This document shows, piece after piece, positions 1 through 10,828 of a DNA stretch of 64,000 nucleotides; position 1 is the first letter of the stretch, and each line of letters opens with the position of its first letter. The notes under the pieces were generated by a model, which ran no database searches, was not told where the DNA came from, and saw only the letters and a program-made list of their open reading frames with translations. The stretch is taken from positions 1 to 64,000 of the forward strand of contig NJFT01000074.1 in assembly GCA_002221725.1 (NCBI GenBank). Reading direction: 5' to 3'. The position numbers and the translations under genes are program-made. The stretch is from Scedosporium boydii (Eukaryota > Ascomycota > Sordariomycetes > Microascales > Microascaceae).

Positions 1-1724
1 CTGACTAGCATCGGGGATCTCGAGGTCTCGAGTCTAGCTCATCAAGCTCTTCTCCAGAGATCTCAGAAAACCATCTCAAAACATCAAACTAGTTTTTCGT
101 TTTCCGGATTGATTATCCTCAAATCTTACGAAGCTCTAATTACAATGCCGAACAAGTGAGAAAAGGACATGCGAAAATGGACCAAAAAATACAGGTACGG
201 ATAACCCCACTGGGAGAGCCCACTTGAGCCCTTCTCTCGCTTCTGTTTTTATCCATCGATTCGATTATATCCTCGATGTTACTCGGTTACTCGTTTACTC
301 AACCACGGATGTTTTTATGTAACAGTATAAACTGCCAAAGGTATTAGCTCCGGGGGCGGGGATTCTGCAAGCCGTCGTGCCGATGGCGACAGTGTTGGCT
401 GTTGGGTGATGTGATGTTCGCCGTCGGTCCGCTGTCATCCCATGCGAAGGGGATATATGCGTATTTCCACGCCCGGACCGGACGGCTTGGACAGACGATA
501 TCGTCACAACGTCGTGCATTTCGAAGCAGTGCACACTTATTGCCAGGCTGGGGAGAACTTGGAAACAAATCATGCTCACCCTTGGCATGTCCGTAATAGG
601 CATACAATGCTCAACCATGCCTGGTTGGAGTTTCCGGTTCAAATCCGAACATGGTTACAGATGCACATGGCGAATTACGACTCCGTACTTTTCGTGCTAC
701 TGCATACAATATCATAGATCATACTAGTGTGGTCAGACCAACTCGCCAAGGAAACCATTCTTCGGCTCGAGAGGAAAAAAAGGAAAACGAAGAAGCCCAA
801 TGAGAGGAACAATTGAAGGACCCAGTCCAACCCCACGAGGCCTCTCAACTGCGGGTCCAAGCCTGGTCGCCGCTGGCTGGGGCCTTTGGAGCAGGGGTCC
901 TGGAAGCCAAGATTTCGCAGAGAGACTGGGTGAGCGGGGAGGGAAGCCTCGTGGGCGAGTTTGGCGATTTCATTGGTCCGATTGAAGCTTGGAGGTTCGA
1001 AAGGGTGGAAAGATCAAAAGGTGACGATCTGCACATTTTGGAGCGTAGTGTCGACGCAAGAACCATAAGTTTGGTATATTACAGTGGTGCTATAGGATCC
1101 TGAATCTGTATCCTGTGCGGTATCCTGTATCTCGAATCCTTCCCGTGCTCTGGTCTGGTTCTGGTTCGTAATGCCCCGTGTTACCTTATTTCGTACGCAT
1201 ACTTGGTAGATGATGTCCGTGAGCATCGAGCACCTTTTGATAGCACGAAGCGCGGGGTACTCAAATATTGCAGGTACTATTGCACGTACTTCCAGACTTC
1301 AGTGATCAAACGGGAAAAAGAAAAGAGTCGAAGCTAAACTAGAGGCGCCCAGGAACCAAGAACCAAGAACTCAAAAAATAAAAAGTAGCAATAAAAAAAG
1401 AAAAGAGCCGGAGCGCCGCCTACCTGGGCTGCCAAGTCCGGCAGTCCTCCTCCACTCCACTACTCGAAGACGAAGAAAAAAAAAAATGAAGCTCCGAGTC
1501 ACCATTCTCCATCGTGCTATTTTGGCCCCTAAACCGAGGTACATAGCGATCCATCCTGGTGTGATGTATTTCCCGTCCATCTTCGACCCCGGCCTCACGC
1601 CAACACTCCGGAATAGTTTCATCAACGAAACCATAGCGCGCAATTGGATGCTACACCGCACTACACAATAATAACTCCGGGGACCCAGTAAAACGTCAAG
1701 AGAGAAAACTATCAATCACCTCTT

Positions 1725-1750
1725 CTCCATCTACTCCATCTACTCCATCT
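1725..1750. repeat. Minisatellite, 9-bp unit x3
   Basis: Three tandem copies of a CTCCATCTA unit, the last incomplete. There is no coding context. Confidence 0.8.
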
Positions 1751-3286
1751 AAACATCTCCACTTGGCATAGGTTCCTTGCTGTGCCTCGCCGGCTTGGGA
1801 CTTTGGCACTAGGCCCAATTCCGTGACAAGATCCATTTCTTGCGTGTTGCTAGCAAAGAAACTAGCAGACGAACTACCGGGTTTTGGTTTACTCCACCGA
1901 GGGCGAGGGATTGGCTCCGATCGAATGCTGCCTTGCGAGGTTGTTATTCCTCCGTCGCACTGGCCGAAGTACGAAGTCGTGTCGTGTAGTGTGGTAGTGA
2001 TCGAGAACAGAAAAAAAAACATCACCAACAGATGTGAGGGTCCAGGTTAATCTTAGAAACCCCCCGGCATCGCCCATCGTGGATTATGGGTATTATGGTT
2101 ATTATGTGTAGGTCCTTTTACCCCCCCACACGCACAACAAGATGCAGTTGCAGGCTTGCAGGCCCTCATTGATGCGGCGCCGTTTCCGTGCATGGCATTT
2201 CTCTTAATACTTTCCAAACAAAACCTCGGCCTTCGCTTCTTTTTTTCCGTCCTTCCCCATCCCGCACATGCCCCGGGATGTGCTTCCGGTGCAAGGTTAA
2301 AGAAGGGCCAGAGAAACCCGCCGGCCTTATAACGCGGCTGGCAAATGAGAGGAACGTAATTCGGGTTTCCGTACACGAAGGAAAAAGAAACGAGCAAAAA
2401 AAATCACTTTCCTAAAATATATAGGGACGTACAACTACATAATAATAATACTCCGCAAGTTGGCCAAGCTTTCCTCCCAGAGTTAAATTGGCGATAGAGA
2501 CCAGCGTGGGGGAACTCCCGATCCGAGTCTGATTCGGAATGCTATTGCTTGGCGACCTGGATCGAGGCAATGTATTCAGCTGGGATGAGAGCAACGTCGT
2601 CTCTCTTTCGGCTTGGCTGTTCATATCCCATGGCTTTCCTTTATCCTCTAGATGTCATGTCACGACCGCAAGGCCTCTTCTGCCCATGTGCCGAGAGTGA
2701 GAGGACTCTCGATGGTAGTTTCGAAACACCGGGATGCATTTTGAGCACCAGAAACGGAGTCAATTAATAACATTGAACATTGAGCACAATTACAGTCGTC
2801 GATGTGCCCCACGTGAAGTTGAACTCTAAGAGGGGAAGCTCGGGAGTGCATCGGGGGGCTCTAGACTCTTCGGATTCTAGAGTCTCGAGAAAGTTTCAAT
2901 CTGCCTATTCTTAGTTCTGGACATGAGAACCACCCCCCAATTTTATTCCCAACTCTCTCGAGAGATCAAACTATGTTCGCATTTTCCGTGACGTAAGTCG
3001 TTGTTCGCGTGTCGTCGTCGTCGTCCATGTCGTACCAGAAACCCCGATGTTGGGTCGAACAAGCCACACCACACCACATCCAACAAACATCCAACAAGAA
3101 CAAATCATTCGAAATCTATCCCCCTGGTCCTTTTTACGAGATCCTCATATCCCCCTTCATGCACACGCCGTCGGATTTCCCGCCCTTTTCTCGCGCCCTT
3201 TACCCCCTTTACCCCGTCTCGGTCCTCCCCGTCCTTCCGTCCTCTCCCCACGATATGTTCGGGGCGTTCGATCGGAGGTGGGAGCA

Positions 3287-3318
3287 TGTGTGTGCTTGTG
3301 CTTGTGCTTGTGCGTGTG
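3287..3318. repeat. GTGCTT-type short tandem repeat
   Basis: Imperfect tandem array of TGTGCT units flanked by short GT runs. No coding role is visible. Confidence 0.75.
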
Positions 3319-4373
3319 ACCCCAAAACGAACGTCCCCCTACTTCGTAGATCCGGCTTCTTTTTTCGTCGTGGGTTATATCCTGTTGGTGATTTTCCAAT
3401 AAAATGAAACAATAATGGAGAGAGAACTATTCTATCATATTTTGGTTGCTCCTCTTCCTCTCCTCCCGCATCAGTTGCGCCGGCGGGGCCCCTGCCTCCT
3501 CTTTCCTGCAAGGGTACTTTGTCTCCGGTCCCGTTCTCGGGAGGGAATAATGTTATTATCGTAGGCCCTGGATAATAGGACGTTTGTCGTCCCAGGGTCG
3601 TTGCGGGTCTTTTTCTTCTCCGCAAATATTACTTTTGTCCAACCGGTGAAAGGAGACAAATGCGAGGCATGCAGCTTCCTTTTCTGCCTCTTGCCTTTGT
3701 CGAGATCCGCCATTGGCGAAGTTTGACGATGCCGGAGTCTTCCAGATGCCTGCCGTCTTGTACCCGATTTTTCCCACCCTCTATCTTTTCTGTTCCTTTT
3801 CTTTTCTTTTTTCGTGCCTGGTCCATCTTTGTTAGTTCAGGTCCCTCTGTCTCCCTACTAGGCTTTCTGTAAGATTTTAGGCTCGGGGCCCCGGGCCTGG
3901 ATTCGTTTCGTGTTCCGCCCACTCCAGTCCCTTTCGGGCTAGGATACGCGTGACCAGATGCCCTGTGCTGGAACAAGTTTCCCAGATCTCGGGTTTTAGA
4001 AGCTAAGACGGGTGAAGAACAGAAAAGAACGAACACTATCCCGTTTTAGCCACGCTTAGAAATTACCACATAATCCCCCTCACAGACCTTGTTGAGAAAT
4101 GAGACGACATCCCATGCTCTCTTGCAGCATCTCTGGCATCACCAAGAATTTCTTTTAGCCGTCGTCCTGTCCAAGAAAGAGCCCACGTGCTCAAATACCA
4201 CTTCTGGCGAACAAACCTCAGGACCAGGGGTGTGTGGGGTGTTCTAAATTTCGAGCTGCAGGCGAGGAGAGACAAAAAATGTGACAGAAATTGTAAAGTA
4301 GTACTCGTACGGGTACGGGTTGTAATTTGACATACGAAGTATACAAGTAGTATGGGTAGGACGGACATGGGGG

Positions 4374-4405
4374 GTGTGTCTGTGTGTGAGTGTGTGTGTG
4401 TGTGT
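4374..4405. repeat. GT/AC microsatellite
   Basis: An interrupted (GT)n run of about 32 bases, with single-base interruptions (TC, AG). Confidence 0.85.
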
Positions 4406-4685
4406 CACGGCGCATGCACAATGGGGGACCGCCTGGCCTTGCGAAATGCTTGTGCCGGGGACCCGCGTCCGCTAGGTGGGGGGAAGGGGGGGAAGAGGAA
4501 GAACGGGGGTTGGGAGCAGTAGCCTCGAGCAGCAGTTCTGAGGAGACGCGGGATTGTCAGAAAAGGGAAAAAGACGAGGGTTTTTTGGTGTGTTATTCGT
4601 CGGGGTGATAATCTGAGAATAGCTGCATTGAATCTTCTGGACTTCGACTCACATGAAGGGGACGACGAAGCACGAAAGGGAGAAC

Positions 4686-4712
4686 AAAAAAATAAAATAA
4701 AATAAAATAAAA
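4686..4712. repeat. AAAAT pentanucleotide repeat
   Basis: Four tandem TAAAA units within an A-rich tract. Confidence 0.8.
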
Positions 4713-5378
4713 GGTGGCTCTTAATGACACCTTACTACGTACCCGTGTCGTGTGCATCAATTGATTCCCGTGTACCGAGGACAATTATTACCAATAGATC
4801 CATTCGAGGAGAAGAGGAAGAACTCGAGAGTACCTCGCACAAGCAAATGATACCTGCATTGTGTGCTCAACCAGAAACTGTCAAGTGACAGTTTATATCA
4901 TGAAGATCACAAGCATTCGATTCCTCGAAATAACCCCCAAACGTCCCCAGAGAAACTGCGGAGAGAGAGAAAAGCAGAACACATGAAGAAAGGAGCGGGC
5001 GGGCGGTCAGTTACCGGTGAAAGTCTCACCGGAACCTGTACTTCGTTTGGTCTGTCCTTTCCCAAAGGTTGCGCTAAGGCAGGCATATGTCGAGTATGTC
5101 TTACCGCATACCGCAGATAGAGGAAGAGAGGCCCACTGTGTGTGATAATGTGTCATCATCCCGGTCGGTGAGGGAACCGAGAGATGGGTCCCAGCTTCCC
5201 ATTTTCTCCTTCTCATTTCACTGTCCTCGCGAAAGCGCTTGTAATCCTGAGAGAACTTGTACATAGTCGCGACCCACTTGTCACAGCATGTCCCTTCCTT
5301 CTCCTTCTCCTCCCCCTCTCTGCCCCTGGTCGCCTGTATCCATATTGGGTCCCTCCGAACTGGAAGTTTACATGGTCG

Positions 5379-5398
5379 ACTAGTAGTTTACTACTAGT
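5379..5398. repeat. Perfect short inverted repeat (9-bp arms)
   Basis: ACTAGTAGT, a two-base TT spacer, then ACTACTAGT form a perfect 9-bp-arm inverted repeat. It could be a dyad binding site or chance; no gene is recognised on either side. Confidence 0.6.
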
Positions 5399-6939
5399 TC
5401 CTCCCCACACCGAAACCGGCACTAGTCCCCTTTCAAGCTAATCCCCAGTCCAAAGAGAAACATGTCAAACAAGGAAGACAAAAGTATCGACGGAGTACTC
5501 GACTATATCCACCCAATGTAATCGTCCATGCCTCCATTATCGATACACGGACGGCGGAACTTAGGATCGATGCTCCGCTTCAACAGGGAATGAAGAATCA
5601 CAACGCCAGGGATTATGGAGGCCCGATCACTCTGGCCCATGGCCCATGGCCCATTGTGGCGCAATGCAAGAATTGGCGCCGAATAAAACGGACGGCTGGA
5701 AGGCTGGCCAGTCAACCGCCCCCGATCGACATGGCGCTTCAACGACCATCGTCAATCTCACTCTCTTCGATACACGATTTTCTGAATAGATTCATGTTTA
5801 CTCTTTTTGTTTTCCTTCTTTTCTTTCGCTCGGAGTTTCCATCCGGGACTGGGCCCGGCAACTGGTCTCCTTTATTCTGTTGCCGAGGGCACACTCAGCT
5901 CTACCGAGCTCCGCTCTCACCGGAATCCAGGCCGGTATGTAAGGGAGGGGGATACTGGAAGAGCGAGATAAGGAAGATGACATCTAGATAAATCAATTGA
6001 TAAATTTGGCAGGCACAAAAACGGTGAATACACACCCGGGACGTACGTATGTATGGAAAGAAATCCCACATCTCCAATGAAACTGCTCTTCGTCGGCACG
6101 AGGGATTCGAGAGACTGTGCTGATTGTTGGCTCTACTGGAGCCATGTACTAGGGTCCTTCCTCGGAGACCGGTGCGAATGACTGCCTTTCTCCTCCGTAC
6201 GTTCTCATCGGCGCGCAGGAAAGGCAATCTTCAACGAATTTGAGCTTAGCGCCCCCGTTCTCTTCGTAGGTTTACTCATCTCTCTCGGCCGAGACCCTCG
6301 GCCGTGGAGGACTGGTGGCCTCCCTAAGGGCAACCAAGTCCGATATCACGGAAATGGAGATGGGGATAAATATCTTGATTATATTGGAATAGCGTATCCA
6401 AATCATATCCTTTTTGAATCTATCCTGAGGCCCGTATCGCCCTCCCTCCCAGGAGTAGCCACCAAAGAGTCCAGGCGAGATTGTGACCGCATGTCCAGTA
6501 TAGAGAGGCAGAGAGATGTGTTTCATTATGCTTAGCCAGGCGATCCCTTGGGCTAGCCTTGCCATACTAGGCCATTAGAATCATCACATAGCTGTTTCCG
6601 TTGTCTTACTACGGCTTATATGACCGACAATCAAGCTGGGTTTGCTCTACTCTCAAACATTGGACATATGCGTCCCTTTCGTGACACAGCTAGCCATGTC
6701 TACCACGTCAGCAAAAAATCTTCTTGTTCGTCTTGGAACTGCAATTCCACATGCTCTTGACGTTCCGAATCTAGTGGACCCTCCTTCCTCATTCTTCTCG
6801 CAAGCCTCAGCAGGACGTCTCCTAACCCAACAGGACACAACGAGCCCCTCGCACCTTCCGCATCTCATCCGCCACCAAAAATTCCCCCGGAATAGTGATA
6901 TAAGCAAGAATAATCCCCCGCCCTTTCACCAGACGACCC

Positions 6940-7174
6940 AGCGAAGCAGTAGCCGAGTTGGTGTTAAGCCAGTGGCGCTCCCCGCTTGGCGGGGAGGCTT
7001 GGGTTCGAATCCTACCTTACCCGAGTAATTTCCACTGCGAACCGGTACCCAGGGATCGAGCAAAGGAAGACTCTTGGAGGAAATATCCCGCCGCAATGGA
7101 GATCCCCATCTGGCCTGGCCAGTGGTCCAAGCGGGAGGCGCGACCCCTGAATAGGAGGGGGCAGGGCCTAGTAG

Positions 7175-7176
<2 letters not shown>
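6940..7176 (+). ncRNA. tRNA-like Pol III unit (tRNA pseudogene or SINE-like)
   Basis: The sequence shows a perfect match to an internal A box (TAGCCGAGTTGG, 6950-6961) and B box (GGTTCGAATCC, 7002-7012) about 50 bases apart, as in a tRNA gene. Between them lies a strong hairpin, 78-85 pairing with 89-96 of the 6900s (CTCCCCGC/GCGGGGAG). The sequence upstream of the A box does not pair with the one after the B box, so a normal seven-base acceptor stem is missing, and read as an anticodon loop the hairpin lacks the usual U33. The first run of four or more Ts after the B box is the 37-T tract at 7177, which could end a Pol III transcript of about 235 bases. I infer a tRNA pseudogene or the head of a SINE-like element rather than a working tRNA. 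Confidence 0.45.

Positions 7177-7213
<37 letters not shown>
7177..7213. repeat. 37-base poly-T tract (poly-A on the minus strand)
   Basis: An uninterrupted run of 37 Ts. It lies 36 bases beyond the stop codon of the minus-strand phosphatase frame, where it reads as poly-A, and at the 3' end of the plus-strand tRNA-like unit, where it would act as a Pol III terminator. Which of the two it belongs to cannot be decided from the sequence. Confidence 0.9.
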
Positions 7214-7248
7214 CTTTCTTTTTCCCTAATGCGAAGAAGCCGAGTCTC

Positions 7249-7990
7249 TTACAGGCTCTTCATGAGGATTGGCTCATCTCCCGTTAATCCTGCCTCCTTC
7301 AATCTCTCTGCCCTTATCTCCAGGTAAGCCGCGTATTCAGCCTTTGGAACTTTCCCCTCCACATCTTCCCAGACCTCATACCGAACCGCCTCCCACACTT
7401 CCAACTGCTCCCTAAAGTTCTTATTCGGCTTTATCAGCCACTTTTCCTTGACAAAGTCCAAGGCGTCGTCCGCACTCCACTTATGAGTCCTCATAAGATA
7501 AGCGATCAGGCCCGTGGCAGACCGAGACACGCCCTGGTAGCAGTGAACAAGCACGTTAGAGACGCCAGAAGACTCCCTATTCAAGTGGCCGTGGATGAAG
7601 TCGCAGATATTCGCCATATCGGGCAGAAGGTCGTGCGTCATGCTGTCCTTGCAGGGGATGATGAGATGATTGCCCTCATGTGTACCATGGCGCTCCCCAT
7701 TGACAATAGCGGAAATCCAGGATCGACACCACGACGGTAATGTTGTTCTCGCGAAGAACATTGCCTAGGCGAGAACTTACGCCGTCGCCGAGATAAAGGC
7801 CTTCTTTGATCTTGGAAAGGGGCGGGTTTCTGTTCGCTTTTGACCGGGCGAAGGCGGAATAGAACAGAGGAGAACGGGACAAAGGTATGCATTCTTGGAC
7901 CCCTGTGGATGGCGGGTTTTCTTGGGATTCTTCTGGTGAGTTGGAGACTTGAGGCGCCGGATGATTCTCTTTCAATCCTGGCTCCATCAT
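7249..7990 (-). pseudogene. Dual-specificity phosphatase with frameshift
   Basis: The downstream frame contains the cysteine-phosphatase signature HCYQGVSRSAT, that is HC-x5-R with Cys encoded near 7540, so the family is dual-specificity protein phosphatase acting on phospho-Ser/Thr/Tyr. The upstream frame, from MMEPG at 7990, contains the family's entry strand (IKEGLYLGD, then NNITVVVSILD). The two frames differ: the first hits a stop at 7676-7678, while the family's conserved strand HLIIPCKDS before the P-loop is read only in the second. The shift must fall between about 7715 and 7676. I found no intron of plausible length that joins the frames without deleting that conserved strand. Together the parts give a protein of about 245 residues, a normal size. 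Alternatives are a sequencing error or an unusual splice. A 37-base A tract follows the stop closely, which also raises the possibility of a retrocopy. Confidence 0.75.
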
Positions 7991-9311
7991 GGATACAGTG
8001 GAACAAGAGGTGTTGTATTGTATGGTGAAGATGATACCTTGAGGCTTCAAGGGGGGAATGATAGGCTCCCGGCTGGTATTGTGAAGATGTCGTGTGAGAG
8101 TTTAAGTGATTTAACGTGTGGATGTGAAACCTCAGTAATCGTAGTCGTGGTTGCGAGAGGGGTAAGAAAGATGGTTGTTCAGCACACCAAACAGTTTTAT
8201 ATCAAGATGTCGTTACACATACTCACCTAATCATCCTTCACTGGGCTGAATCACGGAATCGTGTAGATACCCAATTCGTTGTTTTGCATATGATTTCTTT
8301 CTTTTCTCACTTTTTTCCTTTCCTCTCTTTTCTTTTTTTCTTTTCGCACTCTTTCCCCCTTCTTCCTTCGGGAGATGAAAATAAATCGACCCCCCGCATT
8401 GTATCCCGCGGTGTTGTCCAATTTGACACTTGTCAGACCTTGGTTTGTTGTCTCAGGAGTTTTGGGTGTGACAATATCGTCGCTTGTGCCGTCGACATGC
8501 GCATCCTCAAGCCTCGCCTCTGACCCATACCGACTAGCATATTATATCTTTCGGTGATGCTACAATCCATAGGGCATGGAGTCTCCCAGCAAGTATGTAA
8601 GGGCTAAGGATGGGAGTCAATGTCACGAGGCTAGAATATAAACGATCGAGGTCAGTGGGCCGGAAGATCCTTCTCAACTGTCCATCCTTTGTCTTCTTAC
8701 TTCTTCGGAGGAAGAGATGAGGTCGGCTGAGGTCCGATCTCAGTTTTGGTGCGCAGAGATCCGAGATCTGCATCGGGAGCCGGGTCAAGTGGACGGGGTG
8801 AGGCGGCACTTCCCTTCTTGGATCAGTTGTTGTGGTATAATGAAAATAGTCGGTATGTAATGTGCCCCACAACATTCCCCGCCACAAGTTTCGAAGTAAT
8901 TCATAGCAACGCGGCAAACTCCGTTCATTTGTCACCCTGAACCTCCTCAAACTTCCCCAGTTCACATCAATAACAACTGATCTCAGGCCTGGCTTTTCCC
9001 AAACAACCTTTTTTTGACAGCGCCCAAGTATACAAAACCAGCTCGAAGAAAAACGCTCGTGATTTCCGCCCAGAGTCAACACAGCCTCGTGTGTGTTTTT
9101 TTCTGCTCGCCTCTATTCGATTCTCCGCACCCGAACCACCACTGCCACTCGCTGGGAACCGACAGGAGGAACAACAGGAGGAACAATACGTCAATCACAC
9201 CCCGCCCTCTTGACTCAAACAAAAACAAATCCCACACGGAGTCGACGCACGCCACCGCCCCCAAGACAGCTCAACAAACTCCCCGAGGAGCATCGTTCGG
9301 ACACCGCAAAC
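7991..9311. other. Intergenic, includes Igo1 leader
   Basis: This is the divergent gap between the phosphatase (-) and Igo1 (+). The last 250 bases before 9312 are rich in C and A and free of ATG, typical of a fungal 5' leader. A pyrimidine-rich tract lies at about 8288-8365. No conserved frame is seen; the 182-codon minus-strand frame at 8534-9082 has no recognisable domain. Confidence 0.5.
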
Positions 9312-9981
9312 ATGAATCCCCATCAGAAGAACAAGATTGACATCAAGGTTCGTCGAGACGCCTTTTCCCTGCTACCTTTGAAGGCCCCTCTTCCCTCAAG
9401 GTGCTTTGAGCTACACACAACCCCGCTTCAGTCTCGGCCCATGCCTAACCTGACACTCTTTCCCGTCCCCCATCCTCATCACCGCCGATTTTCCCCCCCT
9501 TTCCCTCCCCCGTACTTTCGTTCCCTCTTTTTCAGATTAATTTCCCAATAAGATCCCCCACCTGCTAACTCTCCAACAGTCCCTCTCCCCCGAGGAACAG
9601 CGCCTCTTCCGCCTCTACGGCAAACTCCCCTCCCGCTCCGACCACTTCGCCAAGCACCTCAAGGAGCGCAAATACTTCGACTCGGGCGACTACGCCCTCT
9701 CCAAGGCCGGCAAGGCCGATTCCGTCGACACGGGCTCCGTCGGCTCCGAGCACCCCGTCCCCGAGAACATCCCCCACCTCACGAGCCCCGTCAACAACGG
9801 CGGGCCCACCGGTCACATCCTCAAGCACACCAGCGCCGGCATACAGGCGGGCAGTCCCGTCAAGGAGAGCAGCTTTTTGCATCGGGAGACGAGCGCCGAG
9901 GATGTGGAGGCTGAGGAGGGGAAGGAGAATAAGGCGGTGCCGGTTGGTGGGGTTGTGAAGTCGTTGCCTGTTAGGCGGTGA
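9312..9981 (+). CDS. igo1: Igo1/endosulfine (ENSA/ARPP-19) family protein
   Basis: There are two exons, 9312-9347 and 9580-9981. The 232-bp intron begins GTTCGT, ends CAACAG and has a CTAAC branch site at 9565. The product is 145 residues, close to the family norm. The family signature FDSGDY is at residues 45-50, with the phospho-acceptor Ser47. In yeast, Rim15 (a Greatwall kinase) phosphorylates this serine, and phospho-Igo1 inhibits PP2A-Cdc55/B55, protecting mRNAs at entry into quiescence and controlling mitotic exit. Exon 1 encodes only 12 residues (MNPHQKNKIDIK), and the conserved SPEEQRLFRLYGKLP stretch starts exon 2. The C-terminal third is acidic and poorly conserved, as expected. 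The gene converges on MYG1. Confidence in the family is very high; the start is the first ATG after an ATG-free leader. Confidence 0.95.
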
Positions 9982-10828
9982 TTTTGGGGGGCGAGGGGGG
10001 AGGTTGAGAAGGCGAGGGAGAAGTTGTTGATACTTCGAGGACGAGAGTCCTATTTTTTTTTTTTTTTCCTTCTTTCTATTGTATTGTGGGATTATGGATT
10101 GGGCCTGGAGCTTTCACATGTATTCTTGTCTCCGTCGCCCTGCTTTTCACTTTATTTCCTTTGTTGATACTCTGTCATGGTTGTTTTTGATCTTGAGGCC
10201 GAGGCAACCCTACTCCCCTCTAACATTCTGATATGAAGCCTACGAAAAGATGCGAGTTTGTTGGCGTTTAGGGAAAATATCTATGGAACGAATGGAATCG
10301 AGGAGAGAGAAAAAAAAAAGAACAGAAAAAAAAAGAGAGAGAAAGAAAAACCTCCCCAAAAATATGAAACGATTTTATCTCCCCAGAAAAACAATGAGCA
10401 AGGAAATGGGTATTTTTATCGTCGTCGCTGGCGCATAAGATCAAATGGGAAACGATGAGCGAAGCAGCGAAGCATCTTGGAAGCGCTTCATGAACGTCAG
10501 ATTGCGAAAGACCTGAACTTCTCCCGTCCCCTTCAGCAGGCGACCTTGTCTTATTTTTCTTTTCCTCTACCCTTTTTTTTTCGTCTCTGGTCGGTTAGGT
10601 TCGGAGTTCTTCTGCTTTGGCTCGGTTTGAAAGGAAATGAGGCCTCTCAGATCGCAAGGGCCATTCTTTTCCCCATCGAATATCAACGATGGAAGTGTAT
10701 GTTTATGACTCTTTTTGTTCAGATACAATGGAAACAATTATATCCCCAAATTCCAATTCCCATGTTCCCTCGACCAACCGTGTAACAACTTTTTGATAAC
10801 AAAAGAAAGAAAACTTAAATCATCCAAA
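9982..10828. other. Convergent 3' intergenic region
   Basis: This is the gap between the 3' ends of igo1 (+) and the MYG1 gene (-). It holds a 17-T tract at about 10051-10067 just after igo1, and A-rich (about 10305-10350) and T-rich (about 10555-10585) stretches that suit 3' untranslated regions of both genes. No gene is seen. Confidence 0.6.

Larger units (their letters stand above)
1..6939. other. Long region without a supported gene
   Basis: No open frame here carries a recognisable domain, and the longer frames overlap one another on both strands and mostly begin with non-ATG codons. The stretch contains microsatellites (about 1725-1750, 3287-3318, 4374-4405, 4686-4712), a perfect 20-bp inverted repeat at 5379-5398, and copies of the recurrent 9-mer at 3340-3348 and 4333-4341. 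XhoI-like CTCGAG palindromes cluster near 20-35 and 2870-2890. It may be intergenic DNA, untranslated leader, or hold lineage-specific genes that cannot be recognised without alignment. Confidence 0.5.

Noticed and set aside
1..3000. Resemblance between about 5-115 and 2845-2995 (CTCGAG palindromes, then ATCAAACTA..TTTTCCG), suggesting terminal repeats
   Set aside because: Similarity is short and gapped, with no transposon coding sequence between. It is not enough to call an element.
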